From: an uncultured Rothia sp.
GTDB taxonomy: Bacteria; Actinomycetota; Actinomycetes; Actinomycetales; Micrococcaceae
Length of the DNA stretch: 64,000 nt
NCBI GenBank assembly: GCA_946221065.1
Contig: CAMIIO010000011.1
Span: 10,309 to 74,308 of the forward strand
Reading direction: 5' to 3'
Of this stretch, positions 39,481 through 49,850 are shown piece after piece. The notes beneath the pieces were generated by a model that searched no databases, was not told the origin of the DNA, and saw only the letters and a list, made by a program, of their open reading frames with translations. Both the position numbers and the translations under genes were made by a program. The stretch's first letter is position 1, and every line of letters begins with the position of its first letter.

Positions 39481-42400
39481 CTGGTTGTAGCGAACAAAGT
39501 TCAAGGTAAAGACGGACGTTGGCTCACCCTCGATGGACGAATGCTTTACGCCCATAACGTTGCTGCATCAGAGTTGTATAACTCCAAAATAGCTGAGTAC
39601 ATTCACGCTGATCTCGGTCTGGAATTTGTAGGCAATGAGCGCAAGGGGCGAAAGATTTACGAACTGGCAGGTATTACGCCACAGGCCATTACTGCCTTTT
39701 CTTCCCGTCGTAACCAGGTAGCGAAGACTCTGGAAGAGTTAGAGCAGAAGTACATTGCCGAGCACGGGTACGCACCCAATGAAAAGGCACGGATTAAGCT
39801 CTCGCAGCAAGCGACCCTTGCGACTCGTCCGCATAAATCTGAAGCACGGTCGCTGGCTGAACTGCATGACGTATGGGCACAGACTGTTTCCGATAAAGGG
39901 CTGAATCTACCCACCAACGAAGCCCTTCTTCCTCATCTGCAAAGTGCATCGACCCAGCACGCGGCGGCCGTGATTGAAGGTGTCTCCCAAGCCATCGCCA
40001 TCTCCGATAGGGAGCACGCGGCCAATATTATTGAACGTCTAGAGCGCACCCGTTCAACCTGGAAACGCACCCACATTGAAGCAGAAACCCTCCGCTACTT
40101 CCGCGACGTTACCAGCGGTTCTGGTGTAGACGAGACCAAGTTCAAGAACACAGTTGCCGCCACCGTTGAACAGTCAGTAGCCCTCAACGACTTCGCACAA
40201 GAGGCACATCTACCGGATACTTCACTGCGTTCTGATGGTACGTCGGTCTACCGCCGGGCAGACTATGAGCTGTTCTCTTCCACTGGTATTTACCAGGCAG
40301 AACGAAGCGTGGTGAGGGCTGCTACCAGTGAGAAAATCATTCCCGCAGCAACCCACGATACCTTTGACGCTCAACGTGATTACCTCAAAGCAAAGGGCGG
40401 CCTGCTCTCCTCTACCCAGGAAGATATGGCGCGCGCTTTCGTCACCGATGAGCGTCTTCTCGTGGTTGGTATTGGCCCCGCTGGTGCCGGTAAGACCACC
40501 TCGATGAAGGTTGCCGTGGACACTGTTCACGCCACCGGACAGCGAGTGTTTGGTCTAGCACCGACCGCTGTTGCAGCAACGGTGATGAAAAATGAACTCG
40601 ATATTGAAGCATCAACGATTGCCTCATTCGTGAGAGATAACTCCGTCATCTCTTCCCAGGTGAAACCTGGGGACATGATTCTCATCGATGAGATCGGCAT
40701 GGCATCCACACCTGATCTAGCAAAGATTGTCGATATCGCCCGCGAACGTGGCGCATCCGTGCGGGGTATCGGTGACTACCGCCAGCTAGCAGCCATCGGC
40801 TCAGGCGGAGCACTGCGACTGATTGAATCCAAGGCCGGGGCTATCTACCTCGAAGACGTCTTCCGCTTCAAAAACCAGGATGAGGCTCAGGCTTCATTGG
40901 CTCTTCGTGAACCATCCCTTGTGGGTGACGACAAGCCTTTTACCTGGTATCTGGATAACGGGCGTATCACCGCCGGTGGCAAAGAAGGCATGGTTGCTGA
41001 CGTCTTCGCCGCCTACTGCGCTGATGCAGCCGACGGTAAGAACTCCCTCATGCTGGCTGGCACCAATGAAGACGTGAAGGCTCTGAATGTCTTGGGTCAG
41101 AACGCCGCGATAGCCGCTGGAACAGTGCAGGAATCCGAGTCCAAGAGTGTGCTACTCGATGACGGAACCTGCGCCTATGTGGGAGATAAGGTTCTTACCC
41201 GTAAGAATAACTACCAGCTCAAGACCAACCAGGGCAAAGACTTCGTGAAGAACGGAGACCTCTGGGAAATCCGGGCTATCGCAGAAGACGGGGCTCTACT
41301 TCTTCAGCATACTAACCACCGCGGGATGGTGACAGTGCCAGCGGAATACACCGGCGAATACGTGCAGTTGGGTTACGCATCAACCATTAACCGTGCTCAG
41401 GGTTCGACTGTGGACACCACTCACGCTGTGGTCGATGCCGCCACCGATAGGGCAGCAGCCTACGTTGCACTCTCCCGTGGTCGGGAGTCTAATAAGCTCT
41501 ACGTTGCTACCGATGAGAACACCAGCCGCGACGATGTACTGACCGCGATTACGGCGAACTTTGACCGTAACCTCTCCTTCCACGAAGAAGCCGTCGCCCA
41601 GCGTGCAGGGCAACGGAACGTGGCGAATCATCTGGCACGCTATGACGACTTGTCCACCACTGCGATGGAGGCGGCCATGAAAAATGTCGTCATCAACAGT
41701 ATTGGTGAAGAGGCGGCGCAGCCTATCTATACCGCTGATGGTTGGGGAGCCCTGGCGACCGAACTAGCGAAGACCTACCGGGGCGGGTTAGACCCTGAGG
41801 CGGTCTTCACCCGCGCCTGGCAGCAAAACCCGCTCGACGATGCCGAGGATGTTGCCGCTGTCTTGCAGTGGCGCGTAGCCGGAGTCCGTGAGCGCGATGA
41901 AGCGTTGCGTGTGCGATTCGGCGACGATGTACGCCCGTTGGCTCATATCCCCGAAGAAGCCCTTGACCGTCTCATTGCCACGGCCAAGAAACGCACCACT
42001 CCCCTGGCTGACATCGAGATTGAGGATCAGCGTTGGGCAACCCGCGACTACGCCCTGGTGAAGACCGACCGGTTGCGTGAAATGCTCACCACCTCCAATA
42101 AGGCGTTCGAGGTGAATGAGAAGAGCGACCCGAGGGTTGCCGCGCAGATTAGCGAGAACATGGCGCTGATGCAGTCGGAGATTACCCGCCGCCGCTGGTC
42201 ATCGCCGGAGCAGAAGCATGTAGAGGCTATCGTTCGGGGCGAGAAGCCGCGCTCCGGTCATGACTTCACGATTTTGAGTGCTTTGCAGTGGGAGAAGACC
42301 GTCCGTGATGAGGTACTTCTCCCCACCGTTGAAACCAAAGACTTCAAGCCCGAGCGGATTACTAAGGGGGTGAGCGGGTACAGCCTGGATTCCTTCTGGG

Positions 42401-43614
42401 AATACGACAGGTACACCCCGGCATCTATGCAGCGTGTTCTGAAGGTTGAGCACGCTCAGGTGAAGGACTTAGTGCAGTTGCGTGGTCGGCAGATCGCGGC
42501 GGAGAAACCAGCTTGGGCACAGAGCTTGGGTGAGGTACCGGCTAATGAGCGCAACGCGAAGCATTGGTACCGGGTCGCAGCCGAAGTGGAAGCCTTCCGG
42601 GAGAAATACAATATCCCCAAGACAGAGCAGTCACCTATTCCGAAGCAGTTCGTCACCGCTGATTCTCGTGGGCAGTTCCTCGCAGAGCAGGTTACGAACG
42701 TGCATAAGCGTTCGGTTCTCTCCTCAGAGCACCGTGATGAGGAGAAGCTGAGCATCGGTGTGACCACAGCGGAGGTACTTCAGCAGTCCAAGGAGACGCC
42801 TTCACAGGCTGAGGTCTTGATGAAAGAAGGTAACACCATGCCTGAAACAGCCACCATTGAGGATGTCTATGCAGAGCAGGACCGCCTGTGGTCTGTTGTT
42901 GCGGATCGTTACCGTGAGGAGCAAGAGGTTCTAGGACGTTTGGATGAGGCACGCGGGACTCTTGGTGAGGCTATTGCAGCTCGTGATGCTGCGGTGTCCT
43001 CACGAGATCGTTATGGTGATGGTTTGGTGGAGTCTGCTGTGGCTGATTATGCCAAGGTTGCCCAGGCGCAGGAGCGTGTCGAGTCCGCGAGCTTCTTTAC
43101 TCGTTCTGCACGGAGGAAGGAGTTTGAGGCGGTCAAGGGCGAGTTCGAGGCGAAGTACGGCCGGGACGATGCGCCGGATCGTACCGATGTGGATTGGTTG
43201 AGTACTGATGGTGAGTATACTCGTCGTGCTGGTGTGGCTGATGAAGCACAGAACACGGTAAACGCAGCAGAGGTTGTTTCCTTGAAGTCCAAGGCATCTG
43301 TGGCTACTGAATCTCGTCAGCGGGCGTATGGGGGTTATGTGGCAGAGCGTGAATCCCATGAGGAATCACGGGTTATTGCCCCGTCGATGACTGAAGCGAA
43401 GGCTCATGAGGTTTCAGAGAAAACAGCGGCGCGTGATACTGGTTTGTTGAAGATCGGTTCTTCACCGCAGGAAGTGCGGAAGGAGAGGGCTGCAAGTTCC
43501 AAGCTGTTTGCCCAGCAACAGAAAAATGTTGCGCAGAATAAGACTAGGAAAACTCCAACCACAGCCGCGAAACTTCAGGAGAGCTACGTCCAAAAATCCG
43601 GTAGAAGACTATAG
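39481..43614 (+). pseudogene. traA: TraA relaxase/helicase, 3' part
   Basis: This is the continuation of the relaxase gene in a second frame, about 1,377 residues. It includes the end of the relaxase domain (GRMLYAHNVAASELYNSKIAEYI) and a RecD/TraI-type helicase domain. The helicase shows Walker A GPAGAGKTTSMK, Walker B ILIDEIGMAS, later INRAQGSTVDTTHAVV and ALSRGRE. A long, charged, coiled-coil C-terminus runs over the last 400 residues. ATG 39541 could start a separate helicase protein. With one base restored at 39478-39481, the whole gene would encode about 1,747 residues, normal for TraA. Confidence 0.82.
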
Positions 43615-43650
43615 GCTTCTCTGAAAATATGATCTGAAGAATGGCGAAAA

Positions 43651-44094
43651 ATGAACATAGAGCCTCCCGTATGGGCTGCAATAATTGCTGCATTGGTCTC
43701 CACTATCAACATTGGCGTGACTATATATCAAGGCAGAAAAACCAGAGAAGATAAACACTTTGAGCGGTTTTTTGAAGCACGTTTAGATGTCGCTAAGAAG
43801 GTCTTTACCTATTTGGAATACGCCGAATATGTATGTACAGACTATGAAAGACCTTATCCTGGTTACGACTTAGGGACGCTACTTCCAGAGCTAAAAGTAC
43901 TCTTCTCTTCGGAAGTCGCTAAGACAGCATATTCAGTTCACTGGGAGCTCTTGGGTGAAGGTGGTCGTTTCCAAGACTTACATTACGTTTCAGAAACTAC
44001 AAAATTTGGAAATTTTTGGAATAAAGAAGTCGCAGAGTTATGTGACCCCCTGCGGAAGCTACTGTCCAAAGAACTCAATGAAGGACCAAAATGA
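43651..44094 (+). CDS. Single-helix membrane protein, first of a pair
   Basis: This 147-residue protein has one N-terminal membrane helix (VWAAIIAALVSTINIGVTIY, residues 7-26) followed by basic residues (QGRKTRED) and a soluble helical cytoplasmic domain. It overlaps the next gene by four bases (AATGAG), which has the same design. It lies 37 bases after the traA stop and may be part of the transfer operon. Possible roles include entry exclusion or phage defence; no family was recognised. Confidence 0.65.
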   Translation: MNIEPPVWAAIIAALVSTINIGVTIYQGRKTREDKHFERFFEARLDVAKKVFTYLEYAEYVCTDYERPYPGYDLGTLLPELKVLFSSEVAKTAYSVHWELLGEGGRFQDLHYVSETTKFGNFWNKEVAELCDPLRKLLSKELNEGPK

Positions 44095-44654
44095 GCACTA
44101 ATTTGGCAAGCTTCTGGGAATGGTTCGCGCACTCCCCTGTACCGGTACAAACAGCCTGGATATCAGGAATATTCTCAGTAACTACGATAGGTATAACACA
44201 GTTCTTCTCCAAGAAAAACACAGATAAAGCCCTAGCTGCACAGCGAGAACAATTCATTGACGCTAGACAGGCAGATGAGAAAAAGTATCAAATCGAACTA
44301 GGTGAGAAGAAAAAAGACCGGTTTAACGAAGAAAAACTAGGCATCTTCAAAGAACTACTCACCGAGCTCAATCGAGCTACCAACAACTTGCGTTTCCTCT
44401 TTCCTGAACAGGAATTTGATGTAGGAGCCGTGCATACGGCAAAAATCCTCTTTCCTCTATATTTCTCTAGTGAGGTGAACGAGCATATGGAAAAAGTAGA
44501 ATCTCTCTACTGGGAGATTTATCAGATGTTTTTTGATAAAAACGCCAATGGCAAAGAAATTCAATTCTTCTCATATGAGACTGCCAGGGAGGGGCTCGAA
44601 GCTGAAATAGTAAGGCTCACCGATGCAGTGAAAAGAGATCTAGGAATCTCCTAG
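44091..44654 (+). CDS. Single-helix membrane coiled-coil protein, second of a pair
   Basis: This 187-residue protein has one N-terminal helix (about residues 19-39: TAWISGIFSVTTIGITQFF), a basic stop (SKKNTDK), then a long charged coiled coil (about 45-90) and a helical C-terminal domain. Its layout repeats that of the preceding gene, which it overlaps. It has no enzymatic motif I can see. The two probably form one membrane complex. The convergent DUF4913 gene lies downstream. Confidence 0.65.
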   Translation: MSTNLASFWEWFAHSPVPVQTAWISGIFSVTTIGITQFFSKKNTDKALAAQREQFIDARQADEKKYQIELGEKKKDRFNEEKLGIFKELLTELNRATNNLRFLFPEQEFDVGAVHTAKILFPLYFSSEVNEHMEKVESLYWEIYQMFFDKNANGKEIQFFSYETAREGLEAEIVRLTDAVKRDLGIS

Positions 44655-44682
44655 ATCTCTTTTCCAAGGTACATAAGAGCAC

Positions 44683-45090
44683 CTACCAATAAGGGTTGAG
44701 TTTCTTCGTAACCTTCATGAAATCTGTCTCGGTACGAACGTCTAAACTCAACTCAGCAACGTCACGCACCCGCACAGATTCATCCGGTCGATGCATCGCA
44801 GAACAATCCCGAAACACCCCCGTCTGCGGATCAAACAACGCCTTCACATGGCCATCCCAATGATTCACCCACCAGGACGAAATATCTCCGTCTTCCATCG
44901 ACTTGTAATACTGCCACCGCAGAGCCTTAAACCTAGCCACCGCCTCAGGATGCAACCACCACTTGGCACAAAAAGCCCCACCCTGACGAGCAGGGTACTC
45001 CATAATGAGAAGGGTCTGCTCAACCCAATCAGCAAGCCCTAGTTCTTGATTCGCTTCAGATTGATTTATTGTTTCTTCTTCCGACATCAT
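44683..45090 (-). CDS. DUF4913 family protein
   Basis: A 135-residue protein with the DUF4913 pattern: FCAKWWLHPEAVARFKALR at about residues 40-58, then SSWWVNHWDGHVKALFDP and a CSAMH. DUF4913 proteins are common in conjugative elements of actinomycetes, next to coupling protein genes, but have no known activity. It starts 15 bases after the coupling protein stop, on the same strand, so both are one unit. The double Met start leaves the first residue uncertain. Confidence 0.82.
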   Translation of the reverse strand: MMSEEETINQSEANQELGLADWVEQTLLIMEYPARQGGAFCAKWWLHPEAVARFKALRWQYYKSMEDGDISSWWVNHWDGHVKALFDPQTGVFRDCSAMHRPDESVRVRDVAELSLDVRTETDFMKVTKKLNPYW

Positions 45091-45104
45091 TCGTCCCTTT
45101 TCCT

Positions 45105-46652
45105 TTAGTGAGCCTTCAGGCTCTCCTTCAACTTCTTCATCTGCGGTTCGATTCGAGTCACCAACCCCTCATTCTTAAACCAGTACCCCGCATCGACCAC
45201 ACCGACCTCACCATCACCAGTACGCACAAACATCTTCCCCTGCGGCAACGTCGCCAAATCAGAAGCAGAGAGAATATCCCGCTGCTGAATCTGCGTTGAA
45301 GAGCTACGCCCCTGACCAGAGCGATGATTATAAGAAGAAGAGTGCGTAGTGAACTGATGATCATAAGAACCCACCAGCTTCGCCATCGACGACAAAAACG
45401 ACTCCTCGCTACCGCCGCCACCATAAACAGAGACCGAGGCAGCCCCGAAGAGCTCATTCATCCCGGTATCCCCATACGTCCGCTTACCCTGAGAAGCCGA
45501 CTGAAAATAAGCACTAAAAACAATCCCTAAGGAACCGGCATAGGAATACCATTCCGGCAACTCAGGAAGATTCACGGCGTTGCCCACCTCATCGAGCTCA
45601 ATCACCAGAGGAACGCGTAGACGCCCGTTCTCTGTTTTGCGTGCTTCACGCTCTGCACTGCGAAAAACATCCCACACCAAAGCCGAAACCAAAGCAGACG
45701 AAGAACCGCCCTTCTTACTACCCAGCAGAATCAACGTATCGGTACTGTTGGCAAAGTTCGTGGGGTCAAAGACCTCATCACCGGATTCGGTGGTCAGTGT
45801 CCGCAGGTACTCGTCATGCTCAAAAGGAGACACACACCGCTGCGCGGTAGCCCAGACCGAACCGCGCGTATCAGAGGGCTGACGCTTTAAACCCAGAAGA
45901 GTTTCAGCCTGTTTGGGGAACCCGTGCTCTTCTAGGATTGCCGCAGGTTCGTCTTCCTCACTACGCATGGCCCAACCGAAGACTGCATCGTCGCTCTTAC
46001 CGGAGAGATTCGCGGCCAGCATCAGAGCACCAATGACTTTAGAGCCCATCAAATCAAAGTGAGCGTTCACGTTTCCTTCAGAGGAGCCTTCCCCGTGGGT
46101 AGCAGCTTCAAAAATCGCCCCAATCTTCTCCGCATCGGTAGAAGAGCGCACCATGCCAATAATGTTGAAAAGGCTGGTGACGTTATTTTCTCTGTTCAAG
46201 ATGTTGGTTGGGTCAAAGATAATCACGTTGCCTTTGAACATACGCTCAGCAATGATTTCCCAGATACCATCAGGCTTATTTGACGTCACCACCAAAGCGC
46301 CAGGGGCGGCCACCGCATGAGGAATCACCTGTGCTGAGGTCTTACCGCGACCGGGGCCTTGCACCTGTACCGCGCATTGACGCCAGCCCTGATAAATCGT
46401 TCCAGCTTCAATCCGCCCTAAGGGAAGACCGGGGCCGATCTCGGAGGCGGAGGGGTGAAGATTAGTGCGGGCATCCTTGATGCGGTGAGCACTCAAGGAC
46501 TTAGAGAACTTCGCACTAGACCCCAGCCGGCGGTTAGCCATACCGATTTTGGACTGATTCTGATTCGGCTGAGACCACAAATACACGACGATAAAGAGCA
46601 CCGCCAGGGCCAGCAGAATCCAGGTTGTCGAAGGGATAGAGTGCAACATCAT
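45105..46652 (-). CDS. traG: VirD4/TraG-type coupling protein
   Basis: This 515-residue type IV coupling ATPase links the relaxosome to the secretion channel. It has an N-terminal membrane helix (WILLALAVLFIVVYLW, about residues 11-26) and Walker A GPGRGKTSAQV at about 97-107, with IIFDP for Walker B. VIELDEVGNAVNLPELPEWYSYAG is the conserved TraG/TraD C-terminal ATPase segment. The reading frame is intact, unlike its relaxase and VirB4 neighbours. It is transcribed opposite to traA. Confidence 0.9.
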   Translation of the reverse strand: MMLHSIPSTTWILLALAVLFIVVYLWSQPNQNQSKIGMANRRLGSSAKFSKSLSAHRIKDARTNLHPSASEIGPGLPLGRIEAGTIYQGWRQCAVQVQGPGRGKTSAQVIPHAVAAPGALVVTSNKPDGIWEIIAERMFKGNVIIFDPTNILNRENNVTSLFNIIGMVRSSTDAEKIGAIFEAATHGEGSSEGNVNAHFDLMGSKVIGALMLAANLSGKSDDAVFGWAMRSEEDEPAAILEEHGFPKQAETLLGLKRQPSDTRGSVWATAQRCVSPFEHDEYLRTLTTESGDEVFDPTNFANSTDTLILLGSKKGGSSSALVSALVWDVFRSAEREARKTENGRLRVPLVIELDEVGNAVNLPELPEWYSYAGSLGIVFSAYFQSASQGKRTYGDTGMNELFGAASVSVYGGGGSEESFLSSMAKLVGSYDHQFTTHSSSYNHRSGQGRSSSTQIQQRDILSASDLATLPQGKMFVRTGDGEVGVVDAGYWFKNEGLVTRIEPQMKKLKESLKAH

Positions 46653-46703
46653 CGAAGGTGTCCTTTACCAACGGTTCAAACAAGGGGAGATAGAGAGAAG
46701 GGT

Positions 46704-47478
46704 TTATTTGCCCAGACGAACCGAAGCCATAGCATTCGCCCAAGCCTCATTCGTATCGTGAATAACCTGCTCTTTATGCGTCAGATTCATATGAAACGGA
46801 GCCCCCGTGGTCTCACCCAACTTCAGCAAGAAGCGGCCACGACCAGGAGGGGGGCAGCGTCTCGTTGGTTTTCGGGTCCACGCCGCCTTCGGCAGAGAGA
46901 GCCACCAAAAGACCCTGTTCTTTCTGACTCAGCGGGACAACAATGGTCAGTGACGTCATCTCATTACGCGCCAGACCACCGAAGACCTTCACACTCGAAC
47001 GCTCCAAGAAACCCTGGGCAATAGCAGTCAATTCCGGGGTGGAGAGCTGCAAATCCTTCATCGAGTGAGTCACCAACATCTGCCCCAGACCTTTGGTTCG
47101 GTTGAGCTTGGTCAAAGCGTTCACGCGATGCACCAGCTGCTCATCCGCAGAGAGCACCTGCCACAGCTCATCCATAATCATCAGGTGGTGACGTTCAGGA
47201 ATCAGACCCTCATCCGCCAAGTCTTTCAGTGCCGAGGCACCTGCCTGGCCATATGACCAGCAAACCAGCTGTACGGCTACACGCAAACGATCATTAGCCT
47301 CATCAATAGCCGACACATCAAAGGACACCGAACGGTCCAGGCGCATCGGCTCGGTGGTCTCACGACAGAAAACATCACCAAAGGGACCATCAGCACCCAG
47401 AGCGTTGAGACCACGCTGAAGAATTTCGGTCAGTTCAAAGTATTTGCGGCGATAGCGAGAACTTGGGCAATACTCCAA
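46704..47478 (-). pseudogene. C-terminal part of a VirB4/TraE-like ATPase
   Basis: The frame carries the end of a conjugation ATPase: LDRSVSFDVSAID, HHLMIMDELWQVLSADEQ (Walker B region), RTKGLGQMLVTHSMKD and GLARNEMTSLTI. The Walker A part and N-terminus are missing upstream. Near the end, a six-base G run (46849-46854) breaks the frame; one base more gives a natural tail (GRFLLKLGETTGAPFHM). At 47430-47478 it overlaps the end of an HTH gene, so the 5' cut was made by joining this gene to another replicon segment. No other mating-pair genes are seen. Confidence 0.75.
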
Positions 47479-47972
47479 TTGCCGCGCCTATGATTACGAC
47501 TCACGCTGGCTGCGGTAAGACCTAATATTTCTTCGCATGTAGCCAATGTAGCCTGTGGAGCAGCTACTTTAAACCACGCATGCCAGGTTTGGAAACCAAG
47601 AGGATAAATAGATTCCCTGACTTCAGGGCTCCATCTAAATCTTCTCAGGATTTCTTTCAACAGGTCAGGATAGCTGACAACCGCTAGTTGTTCTTCAATA
47701 GAAGGAATCTCTACAGGTTCTTGTAACATTTCATAGCCAGAGAAACGGGAAAGCTCTCGCAAAGGTTCTCGCCCTAATCCACGAGCTAAATCTATGACAA
47801 ATCGGGCGTCTACATTGTCCGACTTAAGTTGTTTTGCAACAGTCGATTTAGAGATGTGTGAAGTTTGAGCGATAACTCTACTAGCAGGGGGCTTAGACAG
47901 GCCAAATGCACGCTGAGACCAGCTTTCAAAAGCAGATCGGGTAATTTTGAAATTTTCTACCGACGTAGACAT
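47430..47972 (-). CDS. Helix-turn-helix protein at a junction
   Basis: This 180-residue protein has an N-terminal XRE-like HTH (IAQTSHISKSTVAKQLKSDNVDARFVIDLARGLG, about residues 34-67) and a second HTH-like region near the end (CEEILGLTAASVSRNHRRGNWSIAQVLAIA). Such proteins are frequent on actinobacterial plasmids as regulators. Its last codons overlap the VirB4 remnant, so its own C-terminus may be cut or altered. The gap 47973-48185 holds a weak leader only. Confidence 0.65.
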   Translation of the reverse strand: MSTSVENFKITRSAFESWSQRAFGLSKPPASRVIAQTSHISKSTVAKQLKSDNVDARFVIDLARGLGREPLRELSRFSGYEMLQEPVEIPSIEEQLAVVSYPDLLKEILRRFRWSPEVRESIYPLGFQTWHAWFKVAAPQATLATCEEILGLTAASVSRNHRRGNWSIAQVLAIAANTLN

Positions 47973-48185
47973 TCTCTCAGTTTCATTCCTTTGGTCCCGT
48001 CACTACTAGTCAGAGGCATCATGAAATTTATGCACCCCAAAATGTTCTTCTTCCTCTAGGATAACTTCCCAGATTCTAGAATCTTGTTCAGATTTAATTT
48101 TCTAATCGGGTCACCCCAAAGAAATAAAGGAATAGCATCTATAGACATATTCCCGTGACGCCACTCTTAAGGTAGAGTGGTCAAT

Positions 48186-48389
48186 ATGAACAGCCCAACG
48201 AAGAAAGTCCCTCAGGGACATACCCTGAAGAGGATAACTCTACGACCTCCTGAGCACATCTATCTCGGATTGAAAGAGCTCAGCGAGGAATACCATGTAT
48301 CCGTTTCATATCTACTTACTTCATTGGCAGCAAGAGAATTGAAAATAGCAGGTTATGAACTCCCAGAGTTCGATAAGCCTTTATCTTAA
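48186..48389 (+). CDS. Small ribbon-helix-helix-like protein upstream of rep2
   Basis: A 67-residue protein with LKRITLRPPEHIYLGLKELSE and SVSYLLTSLAARELK resembling an Arc/CopG fold: beta strand, then two helices. It may be a copy-number control repressor for the replication gene 160 bases downstream. A terminator (48396-48430) separates them, so it is a single-gene unit. ATG 48186 is chosen; the frame opens at 48177. Confidence 0.65.
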   Translation: MNSPTKKVPQGHTLKRITLRPPEHIYLGLKELSEEYHVSVSYLLTSLAARELKIAGYELPEFDKPLS

Positions 48390-48395
48390 AAGTCG

Positions 48396-48430
48396 AGTGG
48401 GCTAGAAGCTACCAACTTCTAACCCACTCA
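48396..48430 (+). terminator. Hairpin after the small RHH gene
   Basis: GAGTGGGCTAGAAG and CTTCTAACCCACTC pair over 14 bases with one mismatch, with a 7-base loop. Confidence 0.75.
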
Positions 48431-48441
48431 AAAAGCTTAGG

Positions 48442-48478
48442 AATCCTGACTGAAAGTTTGACCGCTTTTCAGGATTCG
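48442..48478. promoter_or_regulatory. Leader hairpin of rep2
   Basis: GAATCCTGA/TCAGGATTC plus an inner CTGAAAG/CTTTT pairing form a long stem-loop 74 bases before rep2. It could be an attenuator or the target of a countertranscript RNA controlling copy number. Confidence 0.45.
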
Positions 48479-48551
48479 CAGTAAGAACCCAACCGAAACA
48501 GTGAAATAAATATGAAGCTCAATCCACATTATCCACCAGGCGGTGTTCTCG

Positions 48552-49730
48552 GTGTCTAGTCTAGCAGTTTTATCCCCACAAAACGAGAATACAGTTTCTC
48601 CCAAAAGTGATATTGACCTACGCGCACAGCAAATAGCACGCGAAAACTACGTCAAACGACCATCAGGCGCCTCCTCCGCTTGGGAAGCTTCACCCCTAGC
48701 CAAAATCGCCGCTACCCCCACCGGTCACTACATCACCACCGACGGATCCCAGTGGCTTCACATAGTGCACAACGATTACGACTTCAGGAACCATCGCGCA
48801 GACTTTACCCAAAACATCCACACAGTATGCCGCATCCTCTCAGAATTCATCGACTATGAATCCGGCATCATTCGTCTCACCTGGAAATCCCTCGCAGAAA
48901 AAACCGGTCTCAGCCGACGTACCATCGCTCGTATCCTACGAATCCTCAAAATAAACCAGCTACTCACCGTCATTGCCTCAGGACGCAGCGCCACCAAAAC
49001 ACCCCGTGGGCAGAAACAACAAAACCTTGCCCCCGTGTACGCACTTCTAATACCCACTCCCCCGATGCCCAAACCATCAGCAGATAACAGCTATTTCCAC
49101 GATGAAAACGGCAATCTTTTCATAACTGGCACCCCCTCACCTTTAAAGGACGAAAAAATTTCCTATTATCGCGCTATCCGCGACGGTCTTTTCGATCTGT
49201 TCTGCAAACAAAGCTACGCACGCTACGCCCACACCCATAAAAACTCTTTAGAGAAGAAACGCCAGGTTCTCAAGGCTAACTACCCTTCACAAAGACAGCG
49301 CAAACAAGCACTGACACACCTAGCACGCACCCTTCAACATCACTGCTTTGACCTACGTGCTCTCAGTGCCCAAGCCATCCTTAAGACCACTACACCTTTC
49401 CTAGAGGCTGGATGGAGCGTCAGAGATGTGCTCTACGCCCTGGAATACTCACCAACCAACCAACCTCATAACACCCGCGGTGCAACAGGGATGCGTTCAG
49501 TGAAAAAATGGCTCCAGCTTCGTATGAACCAGTGGATGAACCAAGGTGAAATATTACCTTCTCGTACTGCCGTCGAAGCACAAGAGTACCGCCAGCAGCA
49601 GGCAGAGCGCACACAGGCAAAGGAAATATCGAAGAAGATTACTGGCCCCAGTAGTGAAGTGAAGCGCCGTATCAAGATAGCTCTTCTCGGGGAGAAAAAA
49701 GCACGTGTGCAGTTCCCTGAGCTTTTCTAA
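48552..49730 (+). CDS. Plasmid replication initiator, module 2
   Basis: This 392-residue protein is paralogous to the rep at 2513-3505. It has winged HTH (LTWKSLAEKTGLSRRTIARILRIL, about residues 113-136), APVYALLIP at about 163-171, and AGWSVRDVLYALE with GATGMRSVKKWLQLRM near the end. It has about 60 extra N-terminal residues relative to copy 1. The GTG at 48552 is chosen by similarity of the start VSSL with rep1 and an AGGCGG upstream; the frame opens at 48543. ParA2 and its RHH partner follow 120 bases on. Confidence 0.78.
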   Translation: MSSLAVLSPQNENTVSPKSDIDLRAQQIARENYVKRPSGASSAWEASPLAKIAATPTGHYITTDGSQWLHIVHNDYDFRNHRADFTQNIHTVCRILSEFIDYESGIIRLTWKSLAEKTGLSRRTIARILRILKINQLLTVIASGRSATKTPRGQKQQNLAPVYALLIPTPPMPKPSADNSYFHDENGNLFITGTPSPLKDEKISYYRAIRDGLFDLFCKQSYARYAHTHKNSLEKKRQVLKANYPSQRQRKQALTHLARTLQHHCFDLRALSAQAILKTTTPFLEAGWSVRDVLYALEYSPTNQPHNTRGATGMRSVKKWLQLRMNQWMNQGEILPSRTAVEAQEYRQQQAERTQAKEISKKITGPSSEVKRRIKIALLGEKKARVQFPELF

Positions 49731-49783
49731 GCAGCAGCATATTCCTACTCTGACGTGGGGAAATGTATACACATATTTACGAT

Positions 49784-49825
49784 TATATGAACAGTCATAT
49801 TTCTGCTTATGTGACTGTTCATATA
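49784..49825. promoter_or_regulatory. Inverted repeat upstream of parA2
   Basis: TATATGAACAGTCA and its exact complement (49812-49825) flank a 14-base spacer, and further ATAGTCATA words follow. The same kind of word recurs past the RHH gene at 50693-50744. These are likely sites for the RHH partner. Confidence 0.65.
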
Positions 49826-49850
49826 GTCATAGATACGCTAGTATGAAAAT

